From Taxillus chinensis (Eukaryota; Streptophyta; Magnoliopsida; Santalales; Loranthaceae), in contig CM042087.1 of the NCBI GenBank assembly GCA_023512835.1, positions 7,384,550-7,448,549 on the forward strand: a DNA stretch of 64,000 bases, written 5' to 3'. Numbering within the stretch: position 1 is the stretch's first letter; every line of letters begins with the position of its first letter. This document shows, piece by piece, positions 1 through 11,726 of this stretch. The translations under genes were made by a program, and so were the position numbers. The notes beneath the pieces were generated by a model. The model was given only the letters and a program-made list of their open reading frames with translations, was not told the DNA's origin and ran no database searches.

Positions 1-315
1 TAGGAATCTTTAGGCCCTTAGGGAAATCAAACAGTCTTAGACAAATAAAAATCAAAATAAGTGGATAAAACAAATTAAAAACTTTCTCACTCCTCAGATA
101 GGTACCAAAAGGGCACTATGTGGGTGTTAAACCTTCCTTACACGTAATTAACTCTGAAACCTAACTCTAGCAATGTAGATCACTTTAAGGTGACCAGCTG
201 CACTCCGAAAATAGTTGGTGGCGACTATGTAGTTTTTCATCACACTTCGGATGAAGGTTGGGAGAATTGCATCCCCGAACACAGGTTTTCCCCCAGACGA
301 AATTCAGTGATGACA
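1..315. mobile_element. 3' end of a Tat-like LTR, cut by the window edge
   Basis: The segment runs parallel to the last ~350 bases of the LTR at 45381-48235. Both carry an AAAGGGC/CACTA-type block, a CCTTACACGTAA block, GTTGGTGGCGACT and a final CAGTGATGACA. The match stops at 315, where the text turns into Tekay LTR, so this is probably the end of an LTR inserted into that LTR. The start lies outside the window. Orientation and target duplication cannot be judged. Confidence 0.65.
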
Positions 316-665
316 GAAGGCTTAGAACACGAATCCCTATCTCAATTTCAGCTGATGTGTGCTCCGAATCGCCAAAATCCACTTTTCCCTTTGCTTTCTC
401 TCTCTTCTCCTCTCTTTCTCTTTCTAGAAAGGTAAAAACGGATTTTTCAATTAAGGATTAGGATTCTTCACTACCCTTTTATACTTTCCGCTCAAAAATA
501 GTGGGAAATCATTAAAATACCTTCATGAGGCTCCAACTCGAAATTAGGCCCAATTACTATCAAAACGCTCTATTTGACGAGTACATCACTGTATTGATAT
601 TATTTTTCCCAAATACACATCCCATCATAAGGTTATCTCCCAGAAGCTCAAACCCAAGTCATTAC
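316..665 (-). mobile_element. Remnant of 3' LTR of Tekay element T1
   Basis: The segment carries the block with CAAAACGCTC and a nearby CGAGTACATCACTGT that recurs in the LTRs at 7491, 21700 and 54040. It ends in CATTACA at 665, followed by TCCTTTTTCCTTTAAAAG, which on the minus strand is a degenerate polypurine tract next to an LTR beginning TGTAATG. It is therefore the left-hand (3') LTR of a minus-strand element. Its other part is hidden behind the Tat-like LTR end at 1-315. Confidence 0.65.
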
Positions 666-959
666 ATCCTTTTTCCTTTAAAAGCTTTTCGTCCCCAAAA
701 AGAATCACACATGGGCAAATTGTCATCGCAAAGCCAAACTCAAATGCAACAAATCTATTATAAAATCCAAGCTCTAGGCCCCCCACACAAAAAGCCCATA
801 AACATGTCACCCACCACACGATGTAACACAACGCACAACAAGCCAAAACAGGCACAAACAACACCACAAGAAACCCGCATATCCTATATGCTACATATAC
901 TATATATCACATATCACATATCACATAATAACAATATACATGACACTTATATGAGAAAG

Positions 960-2290
960 CTCTGTCACCTCCCTCCCTTAGGAGTGTTCGTCCTCATACA
1001 ACTTGGCGTAATGCTCTTGCATTTATGCCTCGCGTTCCCATGCCTCCAACTACAACATGTGGAACATGCTGTGTACCCTGCTCAATCGTTGTGGTAAATC
1101 CAACCGATATGCTACTGGACTAATTCAATCCAAGATCTCAAAAGCACCAATAAACCTCAGAGATAACTTGGAACCCTTTCCAAATCGTTGATATCCTTTC
1201 TTCGGGGACACACGGAGGAATACATGCTCACCCACAGAAAACTCCAAAGGCCTCTACCTCTGATCCGCATAAGATTTCTGTCTACTTTGAGCGATCAATA
1301 ATCATTGACGAATCACCTGCACCTTCTTAGTTGCCTCATAGAGCAACTGTGGCCCCAAAAGAGCAGCCTCACCCACCTCCATCCAATACCAATGAGGCCA
1401 ACACAATCTACCATACACTGCCTCAAATGGTGACATACCAATAGATGTTTGATAGATATTGTTGTAGGCAAACTCCACCAAAGGTAGGTGAGTTGCCCAT
1501 GAACCCCCAAAGTCTAACATACATGCTCACAACATACCCTTCAAAGTCTGAATCGTCCTCTCAAACTGACCATCTATCTTAGGTTGAAAAGCTATACTCG
1601 AATTTAGCTTTGTTCCCAAAGCCATTTGTAAACCTACCTAGAACCGGGATAGAAACCGCGCATCTCTATTGGACACAATCGAGAAGGGTACCCCGTGCAA
1701 CCTTACAATCTCATTGATATACAACTGGCTCAAAGCTCCAATCGAATCTCATTCCCTCATAGCTAAGAAATGGGCTGATTTCGTTAGCTGATCTATAATA
1801 ACACAATCATGTCCTTCCTCCTTGAGGTAGGCAGAAGTCCTGTCACACTCCGCCACTGCTAATGGCTGCAACATATCCACCAAATGCTAGTGCTTAACCT
1901 TTACCTGCTGACAAGTAAGACATGTAGAAACAAACTCTGCCACATCCATCTTCATCCCAGGCCACCAAAAATGTCTCTGGAGAGAATGGTACATTTTGGT
2001 GCTTCCTAGATGAATAATAACTCTAGACTAATGAAACACTCTCATCACATCCTTACGAAGAGGAGACGCCATAATCAGATGCCCCTGAAAGGTAAACTCA
2101 TGCTCAAGGCCCTCTGCCTAATCCTCTTCTAGCTCCCTCGCTATAATTCGTGCTTGGAGTACCTCGCATTCAATATCCCCCAATTATCCCTCTCGGACTC
2201 GCTAATATAATACAAACATCACTGAAATAGAACTTAAAACCATCCCTCTCTTAGAGGTACAAGGCTAGAGCCTCAACATAGCCAATTACT
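960..2290 (-). pseudogene. Tekay/Del gypsy integrase and chromodomain remnant (T1)
   Basis: Reading leftwards on the minus strand, the integrase core is clear at 1302-1520: the motifs ATHLPLVEFAYNN and SPFEAVYGRLCWP are hallmarks of Ty3/gypsy integrases of the Tekay/Del chromovirus type. Text at 975-1150 matches the chromodomain end of the copies at 7970 and 44600. Upstream, to about 2000, lie the active-site and zinc-finger parts, with many stops and frameshifts. From 2060 to 2290 is the spacer between integrase and RNase H. It is much more decayed than the related copies T2 and C and cannot give a protein. Confidence 0.75.
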
Positions 2291-3320
2291 CTGTTGTTCC
2301 TAAAGGTCTTTGGTTGTCATTGTTGTCAACAGAATGCAGAAGTGGGAGGACGTAGGGTCGAAGATCCGTACTGGGTTGGATAACTTCATAGAGTGATCTC
2401 TTAGAGTGAGCTTGTAGAGAGAGTCTAACCATGTACTTATAGGGTCAAAGCTCAGGGTCGAAGGCTTGAAGATCCACAAGGTCAAAGATCAGATGACTGA
2501 AAGATATGCAGGGTCAAAGATCATCAGACCATCAGGCTCGAAGCATCACCGAAGGAACACATGGTCGTAGACTCGTAGATCCACAGGGTCAAAGATTCGA
2601 AGACCTAAGGTGTAATCAAGTGAAGAGTAGTGTCTCGAAGACTCGAAGACCCATCGGGTGTAAAGTGGCAACGTTGTAAAGTCGAAGCCCATAAGGTCGA
2701 AGCTCGCAGGCTCGAAGATTGGGAGACCCATTTCCGAGAACAGAGACCCATTGATGTGAACAGATGATTAGCCAAGGTAGAATGAGGTTGTCGCTGGCTC
2801 GAAGATATGGAGAAGACTCGTAGAGTGAAAGTCAGTTGATTACTTGTTCTAACCTAGATTCGAAGTCGAGGAGTAGAAGAATTAGAAAATCAATTCAAAG
2901 GTCCAAGGCTCGAAGATTCAAACTCCAAGATTCGAAGGTGAAGACTCGGAGGTAGTAGCATTTATACCTGGAGAGGTAACAATGAAGTCACGAGGCATAC
3001 ATCTTCAAGGTTGTGGCTAGTCGAAGGAGCGAAACGCACTGAAGGCCATCGTTTAAGTAAGTTACCACTCGGACAACATTTCCTTTAATACGCTAAGCAT
3101 TGGGAAACATGTGGACGTTCTGAGGCTGGGTTAACATGATTCAACGATGGAGATCAAAAGATGGCACATGCCTAACCCTAGCAGAAAGGTTTCATATTAC
3201 TCTTAAAACCAAAACAAAAGAGTTTTAAGTATACAAATTCACCCCCCTCTCTATATACAAACCCGTATATCCAGATGATCTTGCTTTGGATCTTGGGAAT
3301 ATCATACTCCATCAATTTTT
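2290..3320. mobile_element. Unclassified insert with TCGAAG-rich repeats and a copia-like LTR end
   Basis: The T1 pol homology stops near 2290 and resumes near 3320, so about 1 kb has been inserted. The part 2330-2960 is full of irregularly spaced GACTCGAAGA/GGTCGAAG words. Near 3240 the text TACAAATTCACCCCCCTCT resembles the last bases of copia LTRs (compare CTATTCACCCCCCTCTAGA near 38793). It may be a copia solo LTR, but no clean TG...CA ends or target duplication were found. Confidence 0.4.
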
Positions 3321-3352
3321 ACTCCCTCATGGCCATCTCAGCCTTGGCCTTC

Positions 3353-4764
3353 TGACATGTGGAATTTATGTATTATGTTTATGTAGGTATCATCTCCCAT
3401 TTTGTATCCTTATTTATCCTTGAGCGTGTGTTTTTGGTATTATTTTAAGATATATTATGCTTCTGTAGTTTTGTGTGCATTTTGCTTTGTTTTGTAGCTT
3501 TTTCTAGGAAACAAGAGCTAAGGAATTCAAAGGAAGGATAAGCATGGTAGCCAAAGAGGTCAGGAAGCAAGTATGAAGCAATTTCATCATGCACGTGTCC
3601 AGTGCACGTGGCCAGGGTGGATACGTGCAAGCTTATATGTGAAGAGAAAAATATTTCAAGCACTTTTTGTTCTTGCACATGTTGGAAAATAAGTGGTTAT
3701 CATCGACAAGTTCATGGACACGGGCACCCCTATTCTACTCCAAAACAACGCTGTTTAGTTTAAGTATGAGCCTGTAATTTCTAGTCAAGGTTAGAAAGGG
3801 GATTTCACTTGATATAACTGCATTAGGTTAATTGGGTGAATGTGTATAAATAGAGGAGGAGGCAGACGGATGAGGAGGCTAGAAAACCATAGAGAAAAGG
3901 GGGCACTCATAGAGGAACCCTAGAGGTGTTTTTGGCCTAGGGAAAGAGAGAGGATCCTCCATTGCTCACCTGCAACACCATATCCGAGAGGAGGAGCGTT
4001 AAACGGCCATTCATTCGGAAAGGATTGTGACAGTCCTAGTTCGTGTAGGTGATTCGGTGGGAGACTGTCAACAAAGGAGAGAATAGTGTGGTCTTCAAGA
4101 GTGGGACGCCACTGGACAATTCTACACCTTATAAGTTAGGTTTTTATGTATTTATGCATAAACTATTTTTATTCTGGAATTGTGTAATTTAAGTTCTGAA
4201 CTCTATGTTTGATTAAATGTTTGAATGAAATCTTCATCTGTTGTGGTTTATAAATCTGTCTATGGATTTTATTACCACAGTAAATGCATATAGAGTGGAC
4301 CAAGCCTATATGAATTCACAAACATAATGAGTCATTGGGTTTTTGGATTTGATTCACATGGACCAAATGGGATTGAATCATAATTAGTAAATTCACTTAG
4401 ACCAAAGGGAATTGAATAATGTGATATGATGAATTTTGAATATTTGAGAAAACGAATTGAAGGATGAATTTAGGTGAACTAATTCTAAGAAATCATAAAC
4501 CCTAACTAAAATCTCCAACTTTCCAGAATTTCTTCTTTTTATCTTAGTTTAGGTTTTTATTTTATTATGATTATTTTATTTTATTTTATTTATCAATTAT
4601 CAATCTGATTTCTCTAGACAAAACTAGGATTATCAATTTAAGTGCTTGCTATAATAAATTCCTATGTGCATCTCTGTGGGATCGACTCTAACTTTCCACA
4701 CTACAGGTAGTTAGGCCATTATAAATTATATTTCGATAGCGTGAGGCGACTAAATGCTTTGTCA
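3353..4764 (+). mobile_element. Athila-like solo LTR (A family) inside T1
   Basis: It begins TGACATGTGGAATTTATG and ends GCTTTGTCA, with the block CTCTGTGGGATCGACTCTAAC about 90 bases before the end, as is usual in Athila/Tat-like LTRs. Length (1412) and both ends match the LTR of element A (41044-42158 joined to 57762-58084, 1438 bases). No primer site or internal region follows: T1 pol text resumes at once. Flanking pentamers CCTTC and CCATT are not a clean duplication, so the exact ends may be off by a few bases. Confidence 0.6.
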
Positions 4765-4854
4765 CCATTGTACTCAAAGCATTTGCCATCACATTCCCTT
4801 TGCCCTGGATATAGGCAAGGGTAAAGTCAAACTGTTGTTCCCATGGTCCTTGTA
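4765..4854 (-). pseudogene. T1 RNase H/integrase spacer fragment
   Basis: The text with CATTTGCCATCACATT and GGTAAAGTCAAACTG matches the RNase H end of element C (around 49030-49085), where it encodes the [14 protein letters not shown] region. It continues the T1 pol that stops at 3320-3352. The next LTR begins directly after it, at 4855. The rest of T1 pol is not seen to the right. Confidence 0.6.
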
Positions 4855-5804
4855 TGTCACGCACCCAACTCCACGAGACCTGGAACTAGATACGCGACTA
4901 CCCCATACCCGCACCCGAGGGCAAGGGGTTAGTGACTAGCACCAAAAAAGGGGCCCACAGCGGGTGCTGCCCAAATGCACTTGTATACTCATACAACAAA
5001 GGTATTCCTGTACTCCAAAAATTGTGCAACTGAGTGAAAACATCGTCATAGAATATCATACATAAATGGGATACAGTACAACAACCATGGACCTATGTTT
5101 GGAAACAAGGTATAGGTAATACAACATGGGAAGAATGGACATAGTCTCATACATCAAAAAGGGTCTGGTCTGCTGGATTTGCTCAATCGCAAACCCCAAG
5201 ACTACCTACTGTCTGAACCTGAAAATCAAGACAATAACGTAGGGTGAGCACAAGGGCTCAGTAGGTGACCTACAATACACTACCCGTGTATACATGTGCT
5301 AGTGAATGTATAATTTTACAATAATGCACACAGTTCCTATGCAATACCAATAAAAGCATAAACACGAACGTGAAAGCATTCACACAACTTAGTACTATGT
5401 AATACAATCAAAGCATATACACACAAGGTTCACACAATCAAGTCACACAGACTTTACAAAATAGCTGATCAGAACAGGGCAAGACTCTAACAGCCTACCC
5501 ACCACAGTGGGACCATAGCGTAAAAGCAGTCACCCGTGGGACCTTCCGCTATCAACCAGCCATATGAGGGACCTCGGCTACCAGCCAGCCCTGCATGGGA
5601 CCTCGGTTGACCAGCTAATCAAATCAATAATACCCTACAATCAAGGCCTCCGACAACCATGAGGTTCTAGACCCACAACCGCGTCCATACCACATAATAT
5701 TTCATATCAAGCAAACAATAAAATTCCATAGCTCTAAATCTAGGTTGGAAGATAATAGAAATAGCTCAAAAGGACCAACCCCAAAAGGCTTTCCAAATAC
5801 CCTA

Positions 5805-6065
5805 CCTCGAAGCTCAAAGCCCAGCCTCAAAGCTCGAAGCCCAGCCTCGAATCGCGAAGCCCAACCTTGAAGCTCGAAGCCCAGCCTCGAAGATCCTAAC
5901 CCGAAGCACTAACCCGAAGTTCTAACCCGGATTATTTTATACACGAAATCTGGGTTGGGAGATGATAGAAATAGCTCAAAGGACCAGCCTGAAAGGCTCT
6001 CTAAATACCCAGCCTCGAAGCTCGAAGCCCATCCTTGAAGCTCGAAGCCTAGCCTTGAAGATCCT
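5805..6065. repeat. CTCGAAGCTCGAAGCCCAGC-type minisatellite
   Basis: Irregular repeats of CTCGAAGC and GAAGCCCAGC fill 5805-5900 and 6015-6065, with a duplicated LTR stretch between them (the text around 5735-5800 recurs around 5940-6010). The repeats belong to the T2 LTR and resemble, without being identical to, those at 45940-46090. Confidence 0.7.
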
Positions 6066-6129
6066 GACCCGACACACTAACCTGAAGTTCTGACCCGAAG
6101 CAGCTGACCTGAAGATTCCTAGAACACTG

Positions 6130-6540
6130 TGTAATGTCCCACATCGGCTGGGGAGGAGAACGAAGCAGGCTACTTAGGTGGCTGTGGAAACCTCTCTTAG
6201 CACGACGCGTTTTGGGCGCCGAGGGCCTACCAAAAACAATACCGTGCGGGTGAGGCCCAAAGCGGACAATATCGGGCTACGGGTGGGCTGGGCTGTTACA
6301 AATGGTATCAGAGCCAGGGCCCGGGTCGGTGTGCCAACGAGGACGCTGGGCTCTTCGAGGGGGGGTGGATGTAATGTCCCACATCGGCTGGGGAGGAGAA
6401 AGAAGCAGGCTACTTAGGTGGTTGTGAAAACCTCTCCCAGCACGACGCGTTTTGGGGGCCGAGGGCCTACCAAAAACAAAACCGTGCGGGCAAGGCCCAA
6501 AGCGGACAATATCGGGCTACGGGTGGGCTGGGCTGTTACA
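6130..6540 (+). mobile_element. Complete TRIM retrotransposon
   Basis: Two 171-base direct repeats (6130-6300 and 6370-6540), each starting TGTAATGTCCCACATCGG and ending GGGCTGTTACA, flank a 69-base interior. The interior has a primer site TGGTATCAGAGCC for initiator tRNA-Met two bases after the first repeat and a polypurine tract GAGGGGGGGTGGA before the second. The element is bounded by CACTG on both sides (6125-6129 and 6541-6545). The repeats differ at roughly nine sites by eye. It codes for nothing and would need another element's enzymes. Confidence 0.95.
6303..6315 (+). promoter_or_regulatory. Primer binding site of the TRIM
   Basis: TGGTATCAGAGCC is complementary to the 3' end of initiator tRNA-Met, the usual primer of many plant LTR elements. 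It lies two bases after the first 171-base repeat. Confidence 0.9.
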
Positions 6541-6719
6541 CACTGCCTCGAAGATTTGTAGAATTGTTGCCTTGAAGATTCAAACTCTGCCTCGCAGACT
6601 CGTGCAGTCGCTGCCCCGAAGACTCGTAGGACTCTGCCTCAAAGATCCGTAGAACTACGGCCTTGAAGATCCCTGGAACACGGCCTTAGAGATCCTAATC
6701 TGAAGCATTCGGAGCTGCG

Positions 6720-6940
6720 AACCTTCGACCTTTGAACCTTCGACCTTCGACCTTCGATCCTCGACCTTCGACCCTCAAACCTTCAACCTTACGACCTTCG
6801 ATCGTCAAACATTCGACCCTACGACCTTTAACCCTCAAACCTTCGACCCTACAACCTTTAACCCTCAAAGCTTCAACCCTATGACCTTCGACCCTCAAAC
6901 CTTTGACCCTACGACCTTGAACCCTCAAAGCTTCTGCCTC
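6720..6940. repeat. TTCGACCCT-type minisatellite in the T2 LTR
   Basis: Repeats of the form CCTTCGACC and CCCTCAAACCTT, with a coarse period near 30, occupy this stretch. In the related solo LTR E the corresponding place, just before a block leading to CAACCCAGTGAC/CGACCCAGCGAC, holds unrelated 48-base repeats. Confidence 0.7.
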
Positions 6941-7608
6941 CAGGATACGCCAACACTTCCCTTCACCAGGTAGCATTGTTCATTGTCATTCCAGCTTGTT
7001 CTTCGTCTGAAATCGACCCAGCGACTCCCACCCACCCGCAAACACACTTCTTTGCTTAACAAACTACAATTTATACCACATAACGCGTCCTAAACGCCTC
7101 TAAATCGTATAACAGCCACAGATACATACATATACATATAAATAGATTTCAATCCCAAAATTGGGTTTCCTTAAAATCTAGGGTTCATGCTAAAATGCAC
7201 GATTTATGCTCAAATCACACATGCTCAAAAATAGAAACGAGACAGAAGATTAGGAACACCTACCAAGTAAGGATTCACAGAGGAATCAACCCAAAATCCA
7301 AGTTCCAAGCTCCAGTTTCGGCAAAACTCCTCTTCCACACTCTGCGCCCTCTCTATGCTCTCTTCGAAAACAGGAACGCAAATGACTTATTTGCTATCTC
7401 TTTCTCTTTCTCTCCTATTTATATTTTCATGTTAATTCCTTAATTAACAAACATCCAAAATTACATAACTGCCCCTCCAGGGTCCCAAACTCCAAATTAG
7501 ACCCAACTACAGCCAAAACGCTCGTATCGCCGAGCACAATACCAAAATGGTATCTGCACTACCAAATAACAATTATCTCATAAATCAACCTAAACACAGG
7601 TCTCTATA

Positions 7609-9420
7609 TCCACCCCACCTTAGGACTTTTCATCCTCGAAAAGGCAACTTCCTCCCACATACCATACACCACAATTTCAAACCAGACCACAACACTTATG
7701 ATGGCAAACCCATATAAGGGATAGTAAGGAACTACCCAACTCTGCCACCAATCTCAACCATAGAAGGTGTCATAAGCATCCCTATGACTATAATAGGAGC
7801 CACAAGCCACAACGCTAGGAGGAACCATAGCGAAACACAGCATAAGGTACAACAATAATAATAACAACAAGCAATCATATGCAGCAGTAACATAATGGAG
7901 CAAATAATGCATCACAACAAACAATACATCACCTCAACACATGGGAAGAGACCTCTACACCCTCCCCACATTAGGACTATACATCCTCGAATAACTCGGG
8001 ATGAAGAACCCGCATCTGACTCTCACGCTCCCACGTCTGCTCCTCAAGAGCACGATGCCTCCACAACACCCGAACCAATAGGATAATCTTGCCCCGCAAG
8101 ACCTGCTCCCACCTATCCAAGATCTGAAGAGGGACCTCCACCACAGAATCATCATCTGCTAACTCAATCTCATGCTAATCAAGCACATGTGAAGGATCTG
8201 GATAATACCTCCGCAACTGAGAGACATGGAAAACATCGTGGACGAGGGCCAATGCAAGCGGTAACTCCAACCAATAGGCTACTTGCCCCACTAAAGCACG
8301 AATAAGAAAAGGTCCAACAAAACGACGTGAGAGTTTGGATCCCCATCCAAACCTCTTATGGCTACGCCGAGGCGAAACACGCAAGAAAACCTAATCACCC
8401 ACCTCAAACTGTAACGGCCTTTGTCGCCTATTTGCATATGATTTCTGCTAGCTCTAGGCAATCAACATCCGTTGCCGGATCAACTGGACTAACTCTGTAG
8501 TCTCCTGAACCATGTCGGGACCTAACACCACGGCCTCGCCCATCTGCGCCCAACACAAAGGGGACCAGCACGTTCGCCCATATAAAGCCTCATAAGGTGC
8601 CATCCCGATTGTGGCCTGATAACTGTTGTTGTAGGAGAACTCTACCAATGGAAGGTGAGTCTCCCAACAACCACCAAAATCTAACACACACGCACATAAC
8701 ATGTCCTCCAGAGTCTGGATAGTGCGCTTTGACTGGCCATCTATCTGTGGATGGAAAGCTATAATTAGGCTTACATGAGTACCCAATGCTCGTTGCAACT
8801 ACCGCCAAAACGGTGAAGTGAAACATGCATCTCGATCAGATACAATCGACAATGGAACTCCATACAATCGCACGATCTCGTCTATATATCATTGCCTCGA
8901 AGTCCGAACTAGATCTGTCTCCCGGATCAGAATGAAGTGAGCTGACTTCATCAAACGGTCAACGATTACCCAAATTGTGTCATGACCCCTAGAACGAGGA
9001 AGTCTAATAACAAAGTCCATAGTCACGTGTTCCCACTTCCACTCTGGCACAGGAAGTGACTGCAACTCTCCTGCTAACCTCAAATGCTCTGCCTTGACTT
9101 GCTGACATGTCAAGCACCGTCGTACAAACTCAGCAACAGCTCTCTTCAGGCCCGACCACCAAAACTGTCGCCTCACCGCATGGTACATCTTCGTTCCTCT
9201 AGAATGAACAGCTAAGCGAGAATGATGAAACTCTCTCAAAATTGTCTCCCGAAAAGAAGATGGAACGATTAACCGATCCTGGTACCACAAGACATGGTTG
9301 ATATCCTCCACCCAATCTGAGGGAAGTACCGCTGTCTGAATCTGATCATGGATCACCTCACACTCAACATCTCCCAACTAACCCTTCATCACTTGGTGAT
9401 GTAACTCTGGCATAGCGACA
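7609..9420 (-). pseudogene. T2 integrase and chromodomain (Tekay/Del), broken
   Basis: Minus strand. The integrase zinc-binding part and active-site start are at 8889-9377 (HHSRLAVHSRGTKMYHAVRR, then CLTCQQVKAEH, then the WEHVTMDFV aspartate motif). The middle is at 8454-8798 (HPQIDGQSKRTIQTLEDM, VEFSYNNSYQ). The C-terminal part with HVSQLRRYYPDPSHVLD is at 8175-8384. A chromodomain follows to about 7975, ending near HPELFEDV. Stops and shifts separate these pieces; the stop after SHVLD reads TAG where glutamine would fit. To the left, 7609-7970 is the 3' untranslated part, starting with the polypurine tract next to the LTR. Confidence 0.85.
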
Positions 9421-9539
9421 ATCACACTCATCATGCCCCTGACCTCACTAGGCACTGGATGTAGTCCCATATCTGCAAGTTGCCCCATCATTTCTCATTC
9501 CTTGATGGCACAAAGAACCACCATTGCCTGGCTCTTCCG

Positions 9540-10830
9540 GCTTAAGGCATCTGCAACCACATTTCCCTTCCCAGGCTTATAATGTAGATCAAACTAAGTG
9601 TACACTCTTGTAAACTCTTGTAGTTAGTATACACCACAAACTTCTCCCCGAGGAGATAATGCTGCCAGCTCTTCAGAGTAAATATCACGCCCGCCAACTC
9701 CAAGTCATGCGTGGGGTAATTCCGCTCATGAGGCCTCAACTAACATGAGACATAAGCAATTACCCTCCTCTCCCGCATTAACATACAACCAAGACTTACT
9801 CGAGAGGCATCACAATACACCTCATAAGGAACACCCTCCTGCGGCAAACCAATATAGGTGCTGAAGTCAACTTAACCTTCAGCTGACGGAAGGCCTCCTC
9901 ACAAGCATCAGACCACAAAAAATTGACTCCCTTCCGAGTCAGACCAAATAACGGTGCAGCCAATCTAGAGAAGTCCTCAATGAACCTCCGATAGTACCCA
10001 GCTAATCCCAAGAAGCTGCGAATCTCAAATACATTTGTGGGCTTCTTCCGTGACATAATCGCCTCTATCTTCCTAGGGTCCACTGTGATACCCTCAGAAG
10101 ATACTACATGCCCAAGGAATTTCACCTGTTGCAACCAGAAGTTGCACTTGGTGAACTTGGCATACAATCTATGCTCCCGTAGTATCTGCAACACTATTAG
10201 CAAGTGTTAGTCATGCTCCCACTCTGTCTTAGAATAAACCAATATATCATCAATGAACACAACCACAAACAAATCTAAGTAGGGTGCAAAAAGTTGGTGC
10301 ATTAGTCCTATAAATACAGCTAGGGCATTGGTGAGCCCAAATGGCATCACTATCCACTCATAATGACCATACCTGCAACTGAACGCTGTCCTCGGTATGT
10401 CTGTGTCACACACACATAGCTGATGATAGCCCAATCTCAGGTCAATCCTGGAGAACCACTGAGTGCCTCTGAACTGATCAAACAAATCATTAATCCTCGA
10501 CAAAGGGTAGTGGTTCTTCACTGTCACCTGGTTCAACTTCCGGTATTCTATGCATAACCGAAGTGAACCATCTGCCTTCTTTGCAAACAACACCGGAGCA
10601 CCCCATGGCGAACTACTCCACCAGATAAAACCACGTACTAGAAGATCATTGATTTGTCGCTTAAGCTCTCTAAGCTCAGTTGGCACCATCCTGTAATCTG
10701 AAAATTGGATGGGTCCTATCCCTGGTAGCAACTCTATCGAAAACACAGCCTTGCCCTCTCTCTGCATGTCTACCACAGTCAAACTAGCCAACTGATGGGT
10801 CACATCACCCCATCTTTGCCTCAATGGCCC
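9540..10830 (-). pseudogene. T2 reverse transcriptase and RNase H, broken
   Basis: Minus strand. The reverse transcriptase at 10207-10830 shows [36 protein letters not shown] and the active site [10 protein letters not shown]. After a TAA stop it continues at 9796-10203 with [12 protein letters not shown] and [11 protein letters not shown]. RNase H follows at 9542-9739 ([19 protein letters not shown]). Compared with element C, the segment upstream of the reverse transcriptase is shortened: the CNNCGR zinc-knuckle text joins almost directly to the [12 protein letters not shown] text, so the aspartic protease (DTGAS in C) is missing. A second small gap removes the linker before the [10 protein letters not shown] motif. 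Confidence 0.85.
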
Positions 10831-11726
10831 CAACCTACATGCCTCATTCGTCCACAGTTGTTGCATCGCCAGTCCTTCTTGGGGCACTCCCCCTTGAAGT
10901 GACCTTGCTCCCCACAGCAGTGACAACCGCTAGGTAGACCCCCAGATGGACCACCCTGTCTTCCGCCGCCAAAGGTGAACCTCCCGGGGTTCACAGATGT
11001 CTGACCCCGACTGCGAAAAGAACTGCTATCTCTTTCCTCCGTCTTAAGCCTCTTGGGCCCTGCATCTCGATCAGGCCCACTCTACAACTGGCGACCCTGA
11101 TGGGCCTGCCTCCCATCATCCAACTCTCTCTCGGCTATACGGGCCGTCTCCACAACCTCAGCATAGGTCCTCAAGCGTAGAATTGCCACCCTCTGCCTAA
11201 GGGCTGGCCTAAGGCCCAAGGTGAACTTGTGGGCCTTCAGGTCCTCCCTTGCCACAGTCTCAGGAGCAAACCTACTCAAGCTCCGGAACTCCCGTCATAC
11301 TCAGGTACTGTCCTGGATCCCTGCTTCAGGCTGCTAAATTCCTCCCTCTTCTGCCATCTCACTGATTCCGGGAAGAACTCATCATGGAAGAGTTGCAAGA
11401 ACTCCTCCCAAAGCATGAGTTGCACCGCACGGCTCCCCGCGACACTCGTCTACCACTCCAAAGCATCTCCCTCCAGCTGCCGAATGACCAGTCGCACCTT
11501 ATCCTCCTCCCGGGGCAGGAGAAAAGAGAACACATGCTCGATCTGCCTCAACCACTACTCAGCTACCACAGGATCACCTTCCTCCTTGAATCGCGGAGGT
11601 TGTTCCTTTTGGAACCGTGTCACCACGTCATCCTCTGCACGAGTCGGTACACCACCCAGCGAACTCTCAGGCTCACGAGGCAGCTCCCCTACTGGTGGTG
11701 GTGGTGGCACCACCTCATGGTCTTAA
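10831..11726 (-). pseudogene. T2 gag, N-terminally truncated
   Basis: Minus strand. The capsid part matches gag of element C: LSRFAPETVAREDLKAHKF and LRPALRQRVAILRLRTYAEV at 11082-11279, the WWxS/VPEYEREF region to about 11600, and a proline-rich stretch at 11690-11720. Zinc knuckles [14 protein letters not shown] and CNNCGR lie at 10831-10930. Stops interrupt it. Homology ends at 11726, before the gag start seen in C (54621), where Athila-like text begins. No 5' LTR of T2 is seen in the window. Confidence 0.8.

Larger units (their letters stand above)
4855..7608 (-). mobile_element. 3' LTR of Tekay element T2, holding a TRIM
   Basis: It starts TGTCACGCACCC and shares with the LTRs at 19607, 36705 and 51936 the block GCACCCGAGGGCAAGGGGTT and the later CAAAACGCTCGTATCGCCGAGCAC. 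It ends TCTCTATA (the usual end is TTTACA) and is followed by TCCACCCCACCTTAGGAC, a minus-strand polypurine tract. Without the TRIM it is about 2340 bases, close to the 2370 of solo LTR E. It contains two patches of TCGAAGC words (5805-6065) and one of TTCGACC words (6720-6940). Confidence 0.75.

Noticed and set aside
525..1097. 190-codon open frame on the + strand
   Set aside because: It runs across a Tekay LTR end, polypurine tract and 3' untranslated region on the opposite strand; no family resemblance.
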